DNA of 64,000 nucleotides from Budvicia aquatica DSM 5075 = ATCC 35567 (GTDB lineage Bacteria; Pseudomonadota; Gammaproteobacteria; Enterobacterales; Enterobacteriaceae). The stretch is taken from assembly GCF_000427805.1 (NCBI RefSeq), contig NZ_KE386592.1, positions 92,533 through 156,532 on the forward strand. Direction: 5' to 3'. Positions 19,706 through 29,686 of the stretch are shown here, in pieces. How positions within the stretch are numbered: the stretch's first letter is position 1; each line of letters starts with the position of its first letter. The translations under genes were made by a program, and so were the position numbers. Under the pieces are notes generated by a model. That model made no database searches, had not been told where the DNA came from, and worked only from the letters and a program-made list of their open reading frames with translations.

Positions 19706-20788
19706 CTAGTTAATCGGGGTTTCTTGTGCTGCCGGATATTCGCTGACCGTTAAGGTCATATTTAGCCTCTGGCCCTGACGCAATACGGTTATCGGGATGC
19801 TGGTTCCTGGCCTGATTTCGGCGACCTGATCCATCACTTCAATCGCAGAAGTTGCCGGCTTATTGTTGACGTTAACCAGGATATCACCGACTAACAGTCC
19901 TGCATGTTCCGCAGGGCCATCGGGGGTAACTGCGCCAACTAATATGCCCTGCATACGATCGAAAGGACTACCCTGATTCTGCATTTGGCTAAACTCCCGG
20001 CCTTCAATGCCCATATAGCCACGAATAACCCGGCCATCACGAATTAATTTATCCATGATCTTAGTGGCTAATTCCGCAGGAATCGCAAAGCCAATGCCTT
20101 CAGGCGTGTCACCGTCAGTTCGTTTATCGAGTGAAAGCGTATTGATACCCACCAACTCGCCCAGCGAATTGATTAAGGCTCCGCCGGAGTTACCGTTATT
20201 AATTGATGCGTCTGTTTGCAGCAGGTTTTGTCGGCCATAAGGGCTGAGCCCGATACGACCAGTAGCACTGATAATTCCTTGGGTGACGGTTTGACCCAAA
20301 TTATAAGGATTACCAATAGCCAGAACGACGTCACCAATATGTGGTGTACGCTTTGAATTAATCGGGATGGTCGGTAGATTATTATCTTGAATTTTTAATA
20401 CGGCCAGATCGGTTAAGGTATCAGCGCCGACCAATAATGCTTCATATACCTGGCCATTTTGTAGGGTAATAATAATTTGGTCAGCGTTAACAATAACGTG
20501 TTTATTAGTCAGGATATAACCTTTCTTGTTCATAATAACGCCTGAACCTAAAGTGTTAATTCCTAAACTTTGGCGGGAAGAACCGGATGCGCTACGGTTA
20601 TATACATTAACGACTGCGGGCGCAGCTCGTCTTACGGCACTGTTATAGCTAACCGGAGAGTCAGTCAGCGGTAAACTTAGGGAATCCTCAAATAGCCCGG
20701 TCGCCGAGCGTAACGACGGGAATACGAGTAATAAGCCTGAGGCAATAATTAAGCCAATAATTATTGAGCGTAACAGTTTGGCAAGCAT
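19706..20788 (-). CDS. degS: Periplasmic stress-sensor protease DegS
   Basis: 360 residues: an N-terminal membrane anchor (about 5-25, LLRSIIIGLIIASGLLLVFPS), a trypsin-like S1C domain and one C-terminal PDZ domain (about 255-350). The catalytic Ser lies in NNGNSGGALINSLG. On binding unfolded porin C-termini, DegS cleaves RseA and releases sigma-E. It is downstream of degQ on the same strand, as in E. coli, with an 89-base gap. Confidence 0.96.
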   Translation of the reverse strand: MLAKLLRSIIIGLIIASGLLLVFPSLRSATGLFEDSLSLPLTDSPVSYNSAVRRAAPAVVNVYNRSASGSSRQSLGINTLGSGVIMNKKGYILTNKHVIVNADQIIITLQNGQVYEALLVGADTLTDLAVLKIQDNNLPTIPINSKRTPHIGDVVLAIGNPYNLGQTVTQGIISATGRIGLSPYGRQNLLQTDASINNGNSGGALINSLGELVGINTLSLDKRTDGDTPEGIGFAIPAELATKIMDKLIRDGRVIRGYMGIEGREFSQMQNQGSPFDRMQGILVGAVTPDGPAEHAGLLVGDILVNVNNKPATSAIEVMDQVAEIRPGTSIPITVLRQGQRLNMTLTVSEYPAAQETPIN

Positions 20789-20835
20789 GCATATGGTCAG
20801 TTAAAAATAAAGGTTAGTAAGGATAGCATGACTTG

Positions 20836-20864
20836 AACGGATACGGCACATTACCGTATCCGTT
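20836..20864. terminator. Hairpin between degQ and degS
   Basis: AACGGATACGG pairs perfectly with CCGTATCCGTT, loop CACATTA. The T-run is on the plus-strand side, whereas degQ is read on the minus strand. It could be an attenuator or a processing hairpin rather than a classic terminator. Confidence 0.5.
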
Positions 20865-20877
20865 TTTGCGATCGGGA

Positions 20878-22251
20878 TTAACGTAAGATCAGATAGATAT
20901 TATCATCACCACGTAAGATGTTGAGTGCCATCACATTTGGCTTGCCATCAAGAATTTTACGCAGCTCACCAATATTCTGAATGCGCTCACTGTTCACACC
21001 GATAATCATATCGCCGTTCTGCAGGCCATTTTGTGCCGCAGGTGAACCTTTAGTCACTTCGTTAATGATGACGCCTTTAGTGCCTTTGACTTCGCCATTA
21101 TTGAAGGTTGCGCCTTGAAGCGACGGCAATAGTGATTCAGCATTTGTTGATGCCTGATCGCTGTTTTGTAGTTCAACCTGAACTTCAAGTGGTTTGCCTT
21201 CACGTAGCAGGCCCATCTTCACTTTTTTACCCGCACCGGCAGTGGCAACTTTAGCCCGTAATTCGGCAAAGCTGTTAATGTCTTTACCATCAATCGAGGT
21301 GATGACGTCACCGGCTTTAATGCCCGCCTGTGCTGCGGCACTCTTCGGCATGACTTCGCTAACAAATGCGCCGCGTTGAGCATCAACTTTAAAGGCTTTT
21401 GCCATTTCGGCGGTCATTTCGCTACCTTTGATACCTAACATGCCACGTTTAACTTCACCAAACTGAATCAGCTGGTCAGTAAGGCTTTGTACCATGTTGC
21501 TAGGAATAGCGAAGCCGATACCTACGTTACCACCGCTTGGCGCCAGGATCGCGGTGTTGATACCAATAAGCTCACCATTTAGGTTGATCAAGGCACCACC
21601 GGAGTTACCGCGGTTAATTGATGCATCGGTCTGAATGAAGTTTTCAAGGCCTTCCAGATTTAAGCCACTGCGACCCAACGCAGAGACAATACCTGAAGTG
21701 GCTGTTTGACCCAGGCCAAACGGGTTACCAACTGCAACGGCGAAATCACCAACGCGAAGTTTATCTGAATCAGTCATTTTAATGGCCGTCAGGTCTTTCG
21801 GATTCGCGTCAATTAACTGCAGCAGTGCGATGTCTGATTGCTCATCGCGGCCAAGCAGCTTAGCCTGATACTCACGGCCATTGTTCAGTTGGACTCGAAT
21901 TTTATCCGCATTGTTGATCACGTGATTATTGGTGACGACATAGCCTTTTTCGGCATTAATAATAACGCCAGAACCCAGACCTTCAAATGGTCGGGTGCTT
22001 TGTTGTTCTGTCGGTGCGTTAGGGCCGAAGAAGAATTTGAATTCTTCAGGGAGCCGTTGACGCTGGACCTGTGTGCCTTCAACGTAAACGCTGACAACAG
22101 CAGGCAGAACTTTTTCTAACATAGGTGCCAGACTAGGAACTTGTTCACCGGCTACAGTGACAGGTAAAGCCGCATTGGCAGCCGGTACTGAGGAAAAAGT
22201 TAATCCTAAACTGACGGTTAATGCGCTTAATAAAAGTGTTGTTTTCTTCAT
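20878..22251 (-). CDS. degQ: Periplasmic serine endoprotease DegQ
   Basis: 457 residues with a Sec signal (cut near AANA-ALPV, residue 27), an HtrA protease domain with NRGNSGGALINLNGELIGINTAI, and two PDZ domains (about 260-350 and 365-457). The HtrA family degrades and refolds misfolded envelope proteins. Length and the context next to degS point to DegQ rather than DegP, which is a related, usually longer paralogue elsewhere. Confidence 0.93.
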   Translation of the reverse strand: MKKTTLLLSALTVSLGLTFSSVPAANAALPVTVAGEQVPSLAPMLEKVLPAVVSVYVEGTQVQRQRLPEEFKFFFGPNAPTEQQSTRPFEGLGSGVIINAEKGYVVTNNHVINNADKIRVQLNNGREYQAKLLGRDEQSDIALLQLIDANPKDLTAIKMTDSDKLRVGDFAVAVGNPFGLGQTATSGIVSALGRSGLNLEGLENFIQTDASINRGNSGGALINLNGELIGINTAILAPSGGNVGIGFAIPSNMVQSLTDQLIQFGEVKRGMLGIKGSEMTAEMAKAFKVDAQRGAFVSEVMPKSAAAQAGIKAGDVITSIDGKDINSFAELRAKVATAGAGKKVKMGLLREGKPLEVQVELQNSDQASTNAESLLPSLQGATFNNGEVKGTKGVIINEVTKGSPAAQNGLQNGDMIIGVNSERIQNIGELRKILDGKPNVMALNILRGDDNIYLILR

Positions 22252-22471
22252 GGGTAATTCGCTCTCAATACCAACAGGTTACTCGGTTTGTTTACAATAA
22301 TAGAGTGTAGCTAATCTAAGACTGCCCGAGATTATAAAAAGTTCATGCATAGAGGGGGCCACTACGGGCAAAACAAGGGATGGTGGTGATGAATATAGAC
22401 ATCAAACCCAGCTGTGACGCTGATAACAAAACAACGTAAAGAAAGGTAATGTTAGGAAAAGGCAAAATAAG

Positions 22472-22495
22472 CAGTGCCACCATGGGGTGGCACTG
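22472..22495 (-). terminator. Terminator behind zapG
   Basis: CAGTGCCACC and GGTGGCACTG form a perfect 10-bp stem with a four-base loop. Read on the minus strand it is followed by CTTATTTTGCC. It isolates zapG from degQ. Confidence 0.78.
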
Positions 22496-22503
22496 AGTGT
22501 TAT

Positions 22504-22914
22504 TTAGCTTCTGCGGTCAGGGCGGAACAGTCCTGAAGCACCTTCGGAATAATCGCGAGGAGGTGCATCGGCAGTCAGTTGCTCGGTATCGGAATCAGAG
22601 GATACTGGCTTATAATTAATGTAGCTGAATGGATTGTCACTGGTGGCCATATCCGGTAGTAACGTGGTCGAACTTTTAATCATATGCTTTTGGAACTGGC
22701 GGTAATCCTGAGCCATTTTCTCTAATAGCTCCGCACTATGAGAAAAGTGACTGACTAACTCCTGCCGATAGGCTTCCAATTCCTCTTTATTCTTATTCAG
22801 CTCCTGCTGTAATGCAGACTGCTGGCGTAGTTTACGATTACCAAAACGCATCGCAACGGCACCGATGATAAGGCCAACGACTAAGCCAACAATAAGTGCA
22901 TACTCCCAAGTCAT
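22504..22914 (-). CDS. zapG: Division-associated membrane protein ZapG (YhcB)
   Basis: 136 residues: one N-terminal transmembrane helix (about 4-24, YALIVGLVVGLIIGAVAMRF), then a coiled coil rich in Gln/Glu/Leu (about 28-75) and a disordered tail with NPFSYINYKP. This is the DUF1043/YhcB family, which links cell division, peptidoglycan and envelope synthesis. In E. coli zapE lies between zapG and rplM; here the citrate island occupies that interval. Confidence 0.93.
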   Translation of the reverse strand: MTWEYALIVGLVVGLIIGAVAMRFGNRKLRQQSALQQELNKNKEELEAYRQELVSHFSHSAELLEKMAQDYRQFQKHMIKSSTTLLPDMATSDNPFSYINYKPVSSDSDTEQLTADAPPRDYSEGASGLFRPDRRS

Positions 22915-23173
22915 ACAGACTCCTTTTTATTGTCATAAATTACAGAGGGCAATCCCGGATAGCGGTGTCTAAAGCCATCTTTGACGCAGATTTCTTCATA
23001 ACCTAAACGATTAAACCACTATCAATACCGGACAACTATACCTGCTAATAGCTGCCCAGTGGAACTTCGTTCGCCATTACTTTACATCGTACCACAATAA
23101 AAGGCATTTTTTATCTCTTACCTGCCAATCAGCCATTTCTAGTTACAAACTATAATGATATGAAAAATAGGTC

Positions 23174-23869
23174 TTATTCGGCATGTTCAGAGGGTTGTCG
23201 GCGGTAAATCCGTTGAGGTCTGCCCACTTTGCCATAAATGATTTCAGCCAGTAAAAAGCGCTCTTTAGTACAGAATTCCAGATAGCGTCTGGCCGTTGTG
23301 CGACTGAGGCCTAATTTTTTAGCAATGTCTTCAGCCGTATAGCTGGTATCGAGATCGTTAAAGGCTTCTTGTACTACTTTCAGCGTGATTTCATCAATGC
23401 CAATCGGCATGCTTGGCTTGGCCTGAATACGGGCAAAAGTATTAAACATTTCGTCGACCTGCCATTGGCTGACGTCTTCGGTTTGCTTGCGTACCCGATG
23501 GAGATAATTAAGACGCTCCAGCGTTTGCTCCAGTCTTTCATAGGCAACCGGTTTTAGAAGGTAATCGAAAACGCCACACCGAATAGCTTCTGATACCGTA
23601 TCGATATCGCTGGCAGCGGTAATGAAAATAATCTCACCCTGATATTTATTGGCTGATAATTCTTGTAATAGTTCAATGCCTCTTCCATCGGGAAGATAGT
23701 TATCGAGAATAATTAAATCAGGCTTAAATGAGTTAATCATCATTCGGCCTTGTTCGAGGTTGCCGGCCAGCCAGACTTGACGACATGCACTATGACGTTT
23801 AATAAATTCAGCGTGCATTTCAGCCAGTGGGGTTTCATCCTCAATAATCAAAATATTAAGATATTTCAT
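23174..23869 (-). CDS. citB: Citrate-responsive response regulator CitB/DpiA type
   Basis: 231 residues. Receiver domain (1-120) with acidic pocket E10/D11, phosphorylated Asp D56 in LIILDNYLPDG and Lys in YLLKPV. C-terminal helix-turn-helix (about 170-215) with TAEDIAKKLGLSRTTARRYLEF, typical of the CitB/DcuR/DctR group. It overlaps the kinase gene by 14 bases and is next to the cit operon, so it very probably activates citC and the antiporter in response to extracellular citrate under anaerobic conditions. Confidence 0.93.
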   Translation of the reverse strand: MKYLNILIIEDETPLAEMHAEFIKRHSACRQVWLAGNLEQGRMMINSFKPDLIILDNYLPDGRGIELLQELSANKYQGEIIFITAASDIDTVSEAIRCGVFDYLLKPVAYERLEQTLERLNYLHRVRKQTEDVSQWQVDEMFNTFARIQAKPSMPIGIDEITLKVVQEAFNDLDTSYTAEDIAKKLGLSRTTARRYLEFCTKERFLLAEIIYGKVGRPQRIYRRQPSEHAE

Positions 23870-25478
23870 CTTTCATTCCGTCCTTTCCTTTGGGAATAAA
23901 TATAGAGAATATGGTTCCGCACGGTTCATTGTCACCCAGCATTACAGTACCGTGATATTGGTCTACGTAGGTTTTGACCAGATATAATCCAATTCCATGG
24001 TCACCACCGTTGTTCTTTGAGGTCACACCACGGGTAAATATGCGTTCACTAATATGAGGTTCGATTCCAAGTCCATTATCGGACACTTCGATAACCAGCT
24101 CCTGGCCTTCGTCTGAAATATAACATTCAATAATCTTGTTACTGTCAGGATTTTTTAGCGTAGCTTCGAATGCATTATCCAGCAGGTTGCCCAGTATGCT
24201 TGCCAGCTCATTTTCATTGATAGGCTTTGGCTGAGCGCTAAGCGAACAGCCCGGAGTAAAGCACATTTCTAAACCTAATTCTTTAGCCCGGTGAAATTTT
24301 CCAAACAGCAACCCTGCAATAAGCCGGTTTTTAAACATGCTGCTGATACTATCGATAAGTGATTGCTGATTGGATGACTCAGACTGTACCATTTTGAGCG
24401 CCCGATCGTATTCTTTCATCTGTAGTAGGCCGCCGATGGTCGAGATCCAGTTTAAATGCTCATGACGTAAGGTGCGTAAGTTCTCAACATATTGCTGAAT
24501 TTGAGAAAGCTGGGCGCTTAAAATATGAATTTCATCATGGCGACGGAAGCTGATTACCCAACCTTGAAACTCACCGTCAATCCATATACCGACCCGGTTG
24601 GCGATAATTTTTAAGCCATTAATCATTAGCAGGTCATCAACCCTGTTGGTTCCGCTCGCCTCCAGAAAATAGTCAGCCGGGGTTATCAGGTCTTGAACCA
24701 GGCTACCGACCAGATTCTTTTGCGGGCCATCTAGCTTTAACATCTTCTGAGCGTTCTGATTAATTGCGGTAATCTGACCTTGGGTATTGACGGCGAGTAA
24801 GCCTTCAAATACGGCGCCAAACAGGGCGTCCTGCTGTCGTTGGACTCGGGCTATTTCGGCGGGCTCCATGCCCATCATTTGTTTCTTAATATGGGCTGAG
24901 AACTGCCATGAGAAGAAGATCAGCATAAACAGAATAATTAATAACACGCTGGTTAGCGGAAAGATTTGGCTTGAACGCCACATATCGATTTTGCTATTGA
25001 GGTAGCCGAGGGAGATAACGCCGATAACTTTATTATTTTTATCCCAGATTGGCGTTTTTGCCCGCATTGCCAGCCCCATCGACCCTTCGCTGGAGATAAT
25101 GTAGCTTTCCCCCCGCTCCATGGCCCCGGGCTTGTTCCATTGCATGGTATAGCCGAGCTTGGCCGGATTCGGATGATAGAGCCGAACAGATTTTTCATCG
25201 CCGATAACTAAATAGCTAAAGTTAGACTCCATGCTGATTTTGTCAGCAATTTTTTTTAGCTTTTCGGTATCTCTCTGTTCTACGCCTTCAACAATGCCAT
25301 CCATTGATGCGATGATTTTTGCCTGATTCATCGCAATTTCGGCTACTTTATCAGTGATATAATTGTTAATGCGATGAGTGACAAACTCATTCAATGCCCC
25401 CATTATCAGAGTAAACACAATAAGTAATAATAGAAATACGCGCCATTGGAATGACATGTTTTTTAACATATTCTTCAT
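23856..25478 (-). CDS. citA: Citrate sensor histidine kinase CitA/DpiB type
   Basis: 540 residues. Transmembrane helix 1 (about 12-30), a periplasmic PAS/PDC ligand domain (about 40-170), helix 2 (about 175-195), a cytoplasmic PAS (about 215-310), and a kinase core with phospho-acceptor His339 in LRHEHLNW and an ATP site with DNALGIEP-like DNGLGIEPH and GDHGIGLYLVKTYV. Family members sense citrate with the periplasmic domain. It is divergent from citC across a 366-base control region. Confidence 0.93.
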   Translation of the reverse strand: MKNMLKNMSFQWRVFLLLLIVFTLIMGALNEFVTHRINNYITDKVAEIAMNQAKIIASMDGIVEGVEQRDTEKLKKIADKISMESNFSYLVIGDEKSVRLYHPNPAKLGYTMQWNKPGAMERGESYIISSEGSMGLAMRAKTPIWDKNNKVIGVISLGYLNSKIDMWRSSQIFPLTSVLLIILFMLIFFSWQFSAHIKKQMMGMEPAEIARVQRQQDALFGAVFEGLLAVNTQGQITAINQNAQKMLKLDGPQKNLVGSLVQDLITPADYFLEASGTNRVDDLLMINGLKIIANRVGIWIDGEFQGWVISFRRHDEIHILSAQLSQIQQYVENLRTLRHEHLNWISTIGGLLQMKEYDRALKMVQSESSNQQSLIDSISSMFKNRLIAGLLFGKFHRAKELGLEMCFTPGCSLSAQPKPINENELASILGNLLDNAFEATLKNPDSNKIIECYISDEGQELVIEVSDNGLGIEPHISERIFTRGVTSKNNGGDHGIGLYLVKTYVDQYHGTVMLGDNEPCGTIFSIFIPKGKDGMKDEIS

Positions 25479-25844
25479 ATATTTCTCATATGTTCTTATT
25501 ATTGATAATATACATTTAACATTGTCATTTTTTATTATTTATATTTGAGTCAATAAATATAATTAATTTATTTATAAAAGCTATTTAATTAATTAAAAAA
25601 ATTAAAACCATTAAGTCGTTAATGTTTATTAGGCTAACTGTGAAGCAGATCAATTAACTCAAATAGGGTAATTACTATGATGTGATTCAGTAGCTTGTTG
25701 GTCAATGGACTCGTTTCTCGTGCTAATAATAAAGTTTATTTACTAATATTAGCTGAGTTAATTGATATTTTCTAATTACCCCCCGTTTGAATTGGGGTGA
25801 CAGAGTATTTTCTTTTTACATAGAATACGCATAGAGAATGAAAT
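25479..25844. promoter_or_regulatory. citA/citC divergent control region
   Basis: 366 very AT-rich bases between the two-component system and the citrate lyase operon, with no gene. It contains a perfect long-range inverted repeat (given separately). A CRP-like sequence, TGTGA-N6-TCAAT at 25639-25654, matches the consensus in the first half only. Both promoters must lie here. Confidence 0.6.
25649..25766. promoter_or_regulatory. Perfect 13-bp inverted repeat, candidate CitB sites
   Basis: ATCAATTAACTCA at 25649-25661 is exactly complementary to TGAGTTAATTGAT at 25754-25766. The centres are 105 bases apart, close to ten helical turns, so both copies face the same side of the DNA. The right copy is about 80 bases upstream of the citC ATG. 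Most simply these are two binding sites for CitB with possible looping, placed to act on both divergent promoters. Confidence 0.55.
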
Positions 25845-26921
25845 ATGTATAACTCAACAATATTCAGTCAGGTAAAACGCTCGGACTATAAGAAGATAGC
25901 TGAAATTACGAAGTTTCTTCGTAAGAACGATCTGAATATTGATACCTCGGTAGAAATTTTTATTACCGTCACGCGAGATAATCAAATAATTGCCTGTGGT
26001 GGCATTGCCGACAACATTATTAAGTGTGTTGCGATTAATGAAAATGTGAGGGGAGAAGGAATTGCACTTTCATTAGCAACTGAACTTGTCAATTTGGCTT
26101 ATGAAAATCACCATACCCATCTATTTATTTATACCAAAACTCAGAATGAAGTTTTGTTCCGCCAGTGTGGTTTTTTTCCAATAGCCTCTGTTCCCGGAAT
26201 TGTTGTTTTGATGGAAAACAGCAGTTGTCGATTACGCCGTTATAGCGAGCAATTATCGAAGAGCCGTCAGGCTGGCGCTAAGATTGGTTGTATTGTGATG
26301 AATGCGAATCCCTTTACTTTAGGGCATCAGTTTTTGGTGCAACAGGCAGCGGCACAGTGTGACTGGCTACACCTGTTTCTGGTCAAGGAAAATACCTCAA
26401 CATTCCCTTATGTAGACCGCTTACGACTGGTTACTGAAGGAACCTCAGGTATTCATAACTTAACGGTGCACCCGGGGTCTGAATATATGATCTCCCGTGC
26501 GACATTCCCATGTTATTTCATTAAAGATCAGGGTATTGCTGATAACTGTTATACCGAGATTGATCTAAAAATATTCCGCCAATATTTGGCGCCGGCATTA
26601 GGCGTTACCCATCGTTTTGTGGGTAATGAACCTTTTTGCGAAGTGACCAGTAAATACAATGAAGATATGCAGTATTGGCTGAGCACCCCCGAATTAGCTT
26701 TCCCACCGATTGAATTGGTTGAAATAGAACGGACCCAGTATGAAGGAACCGCTATTTCAGCCTCATGGGTACGCCGGCTACTAGCCAAGAAGCAGATGGA
26801 CGTTATTTCCCATCTGGTGCCGGACTGTACGTACAACTATCTGATATCTAACCCTAATATACGTCAGAAGAGTGCGTCTTTACCCTCAGAAGAATCTGTA
26901 ATTACTGTAGGTGAACTATGA
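25845..26921 (+). CDS. citC: [Citrate (pro-3S)-lyase] ligase CitC
   Basis: 358 residues (E. coli 352). An N-terminal GNAT-like domain (about 30-120, with [18 protein letters not shown]) is joined to a nucleotidyltransferase-like domain with [14 protein letters not shown] (TxGH) and [11 protein letters not shown]. CitC acetylates the thiol of the citrate lyase acyl-carrier prosthetic group using ATP and acetate, switching the enzyme on. First gene of citCDEFXG. It overlaps citD by 4 bases. Confidence 0.96.
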   Translation: MYNSTIFSQVKRSDYKKIAEITKFLRKNDLNIDTSVEIFITVTRDNQIIACGGIADNIIKCVAINENVRGEGIALSLATELVNLAYENHHTHLFIYTKTQNEVLFRQCGFFPIASVPGIVVLMENSSCRLRRYSEQLSKSRQAGAKIGCIVMNANPFTLGHQFLVQQAAAQCDWLHLFLVKENTSTFPYVDRLRLVTEGTSGIHNLTVHPGSEYMISRATFPCYFIKDQGIADNCYTEIDLKIFRQYLAPALGVTHRFVGNEPFCEVTSKYNEDMQYWLSTPELAFPPIELVEIERTQYEGTAISASWVRRLLAKKQMDVISHLVPDCTYNYLISNPNIRQKSASLPSEESVITVGEL

Positions 26922-27214
26922 AAATTATCAAAGAAGCCGTTGCCGGCACGCTTGAATCAAGCGATGTCATGATACGGATAGCCCCGCTAGATGGTTCTGA
27001 AATCGATTTACAGCTGAACAGCAGCGTAGAAAAGCAGTTTGGTGATGCAATTCGCCAGACTGTTTTCGATACGTTAGCGCAATTGGGTGTAACCGGTGTT
27101 CAGCTGATTATCGATGATAAGGGGGCTTTGGAGTGCATTTTACGTGCCCGCTTGCAAACCGTGTTGCTCAGAGCAAGTGACAGTAAAGAATTACCTTGGG
27201 GGGCATTGAAATGA
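26918..27214 (+). CDS. citD: Citrate lyase acyl carrier protein CitD (gamma subunit)
   Basis: 98 residues, near-identical in key parts to E. coli Cit[33 protein letters not shown] is shared in pattern. Ser14 is the attachment site for the 2'-(5''-phosphoribosyl)-3'-dephospho-CoA group. It overlaps citC (ATGA) and citE (ATGA), suggesting coupled synthesis of complex subunits. Confidence 0.97.
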   Translation: MKIIKEAVAGTLESSDVMIRIAPLDGSEIDLQLNSSVEKQFGDAIRQTVFDTLAQLGVTGVQLIIDDKGALECILRARLQTVLLRASDSKELPWGALK

Positions 27215-28107
27215 ATGTTGAACTCAAGCAGCGGGTACGCCGCAGCATGTTATTTGTTCCCGGGGCGAATGCCGCCATGGTCAGTAACTCTTTTATCTAC
27301 TCTGCTGATGCAATCATGTTTGATCTTGAAGATTCAGTTGCACTGAGAGAGAAAGATGCAGCGCGTCTGTTAGTTTTTCATGCACTACAGCATCCGATGT
27401 ATCAGACCATAGAAACCATCGTTCGGGTTAATGCGCTGGATTCAGAATTTGGTATTAACGACCTTGAAGCCGTTGTTCGCGCTGGCGTTGATATTGTTCG
27501 GTTACCTAAAACCGATAGTGCTCAGGATGTGATCGATATGGAGAAACATATCGCACGTATTGAAGCTGAATGTGGTCGTGAAGTCGGAAGTACCGGCATG
27601 TTAGCCGCAATTGAGTCCGCTGAAGGTATTAATAATGCGGTCGATATTGCTCGCTCATCTCCTCGTTTAATTGGTATTGCTCTCGGCGCTGAGGACTATG
27701 TCCGTAACTTACGTACCGAACGTTCTCCCGAAGGCATTGAATTGCTGTTTGCCCGTTGTTCAATTCTTCAGGCCGCTCGCGCCGCGGGGATTGCTGCTTT
27801 TGATACCGTCTATTCAGATGCAAACAATGAGCAAGGCTTTTTAAATGAAGCCGCACATATTAAACAGTTAGGTTTTGACGGTAAGTCCCTGATAAATCCT
27901 CGCCAGATAGAGCTTCTCCACAACCTTTATGCACCAACCAGTAAAGAGCTTGAGCACGCCCAACGCGTGATTGAGGCTGCTGAAGCTGCGGCGCTTGAAG
28001 GTTTAGGCGTAGTTTCTCTCAACGGAAAAATGATTGACGGCCCGATTATTGAACGTGCTCGTCTGGTATTGCAGCGCGCTGCGCTTTCCGGCATTCGTGA
28101 AGAATAA
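27211..28107 (+). CDS. citE: Citrate lyase beta subunit CitE
   Basis: 298 residues from the ATG at 27211, which overlaps the citD stop; a TTG-started extension is rejected. HpcH/HpaI-type TIM barrel with [43 protein letters not shown] and [11 protein letters not shown]. CitE cleaves citryl-ACP to acetyl-ACP and oxaloacetate using Mg2+. It is followed by citF after 18 bases. Confidence 0.96.
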   Translation: MNVELKQRVRRSMLFVPGANAAMVSNSFIYSADAIMFDLEDSVALREKDAARLLVFHALQHPMYQTIETIVRVNALDSEFGINDLEAVVRAGVDIVRLPKTDSAQDVIDMEKHIARIEAECGREVGSTGMLAAIESAEGINNAVDIARSSPRLIGIALGAEDYVRNLRTERSPEGIELLFARCSILQAARAAGIAAFDTVYSDANNEQGFLNEAAHIKQLGFDGKSLINPRQIELLHNLYAPTSKELEHAQRVIEAAEAAALEGLGVVSLNGKMIDGPIIERARLVLQRAALSGIREE

Positions 28108-28125
28108 AAGGGTGAGGTAAATACG

Positions 28126-29679
28126 ATGGCTCGTCAAAAACGTGTATTAAATTTATGTAATAGTATCCAAAACATCGGTGAAGAGAACGAAGGTGAATCT
28201 CAACAGAAATCTTTGGTATTAACACCTTATAAAGATACTTCTAAGGCTAATCTCCAGTCTAAAAAACCTCGGGATAAAAAGCTCTGTTCTTCACTGGAAG
28301 ATGCTATCCGCCGCTCAGGTTTGCAAGACGGTATGACTATCTCGTTTCACCATGCTTTCCGCGGCGGTGATTTGACCGTCAACTTAGTGATGGCGCAGAT
28401 TGCGCAGATGGGGTTCAAAAACTTAACGCTGGCTTCGAGCTCACTCGCTGATTGCCATACCCCGTTAATTGAGCATATTCGTAACGGCGTAGTGACCAAT
28501 ATTTATACCTCGGGTTTACGCGGCCCTTTAGCGGAAGCAATATCACGTGGTCTGCTCAAACAGCCGGTGCAGGTTCACTCTCACGGCGGTCGGGTTAATC
28601 TGGTTGAGTCTGGTGAACTGTCGATTGATGTGGCTTTCTTAGGGGTTCCTTGCTGCGATGAGTTCGGTAATGCTAACGGATTCACCGGCAAAGCCTGCTG
28701 TGGTTCATTAGGCTATGCCAAGGTCGACGCTGAGTACGCTAAAAATGTGGTCATGCTGACGGAAGAGCTCCGCCCATATCCTCATAATCCGATCAGTATT
28801 TCTCAGGATCAGGTCGATTTAATTGTTCAGGTAGACCGGGTTGGTGATGCCGCCAAGATTGGCGCTGATGCTACCCGAATGACAACCAACCCACGCGAGC
28901 TGTTAATTGCCAGACGCGCTGCCGAGGTTATTGTCCATTCAGGCTATTTCAAGCAGGGTTTCTCTTTGCAAACCGGGACCGGTGGCGCCTCTTTGGCGGT
29001 GACTCGTTTTCTTGAAAGTAAAATGCGCAGTAAAAATATTACCGCCGGATTTGCTCTGGGTGGCATTACAACGGCAATGGTTGATCTGCATGAGAAGGGA
29101 TTGATCGACAAATTACTCGATGTTCAGAGCTTTGATAGCGGAGCTGCTGCATCTCTGGCGCGCAACCCTAATCATATCGAAATCAGTGCTAACCAATATG
29201 CCAACTTTAGCTCTAAAGGGGCATCGGTCGATCATCTGGATGTGGTTATTCTGAGCGCATTAGAGATTGATACTCAGTTCAATATCAACGTATTAACCGG
29301 TTCTGATGGCGTATTGCGTGGTGCATCCGGTGGTCACTGTGATACCGCTGCGGCTTCTAAATTATCCATCATCGTTGCACCGCTAGTCAGAGGTCGGATC
29401 CCGACGATTGTTGAGAATGTCACAACCTTAGTCACGCCGGGAACCAGTATCGATATTTTAGTTACCGACCATGGTATTGCCGTTAACCCGGCCCGACCAG
29501 AGCTGGCTGAAAGACTACAAAACGCTGGCGTTAAGGTTGTCAGTATCGACGACTTATACCAACGTGCGCTGGTGTTAACCGGAAAGCCTAAACCTATCGA
29601 GTTCACTGACCGCGTGGTTGCTGTCGTTCGCTATCGTGATGGTTCGGTCATCGACGTGGTTAATCAGATAAAAGAGTAA
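28126..29679 (+). CDS. citF: Citrate lyase alpha subunit CitF
   Basis: 517 residues (E. coli 510). The core is very close to E. coli: SGLQDGMTISFHHAFRGGD, TSGLRGPLAEAISRGLL, CCGSLGYAKV, GTGGASLAVTRFLE and FDSGAAASLARNPNHIE. CitF is the citrate:acetyl-ACP transferase that exchanges acetate for citrate on CitD. The N-terminal 50 residues are the least conserved, as usual. Confidence 0.96.
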   Translation: MARQKRVLNLCNSIQNIGEENEGESQQKSLVLTPYKDTSKANLQSKKPRDKKLCSSLEDAIRRSGLQDGMTISFHHAFRGGDLTVNLVMAQIAQMGFKNLTLASSSLADCHTPLIEHIRNGVVTNIYTSGLRGPLAEAISRGLLKQPVQVHSHGGRVNLVESGELSIDVAFLGVPCCDEFGNANGFTGKACCGSLGYAKVDAEYAKNVVMLTEELRPYPHNPISISQDQVDLIVQVDRVGDAAKIGADATRMTTNPRELLIARRAAEVIVHSGYFKQGFSLQTGTGGASLAVTRFLESKMRSKNITAGFALGGITTAMVDLHEKGLIDKLLDVQSFDSGAAASLARNPNHIEISANQYANFSSKGASVDHLDVVILSALEIDTQFNINVLTGSDGVLRGASGGHCDTAAASKLSIIVAPLVRGRIPTIVENVTTLVTPGTSIDILVTDHGIAVNPARPELAERLQNAGVKVVSIDDLYQRALVLTGKPKPIEFTDRVVAVVRYRDGSVIDVVNQIKE

Positions 29680-29686
29680 AAACATT

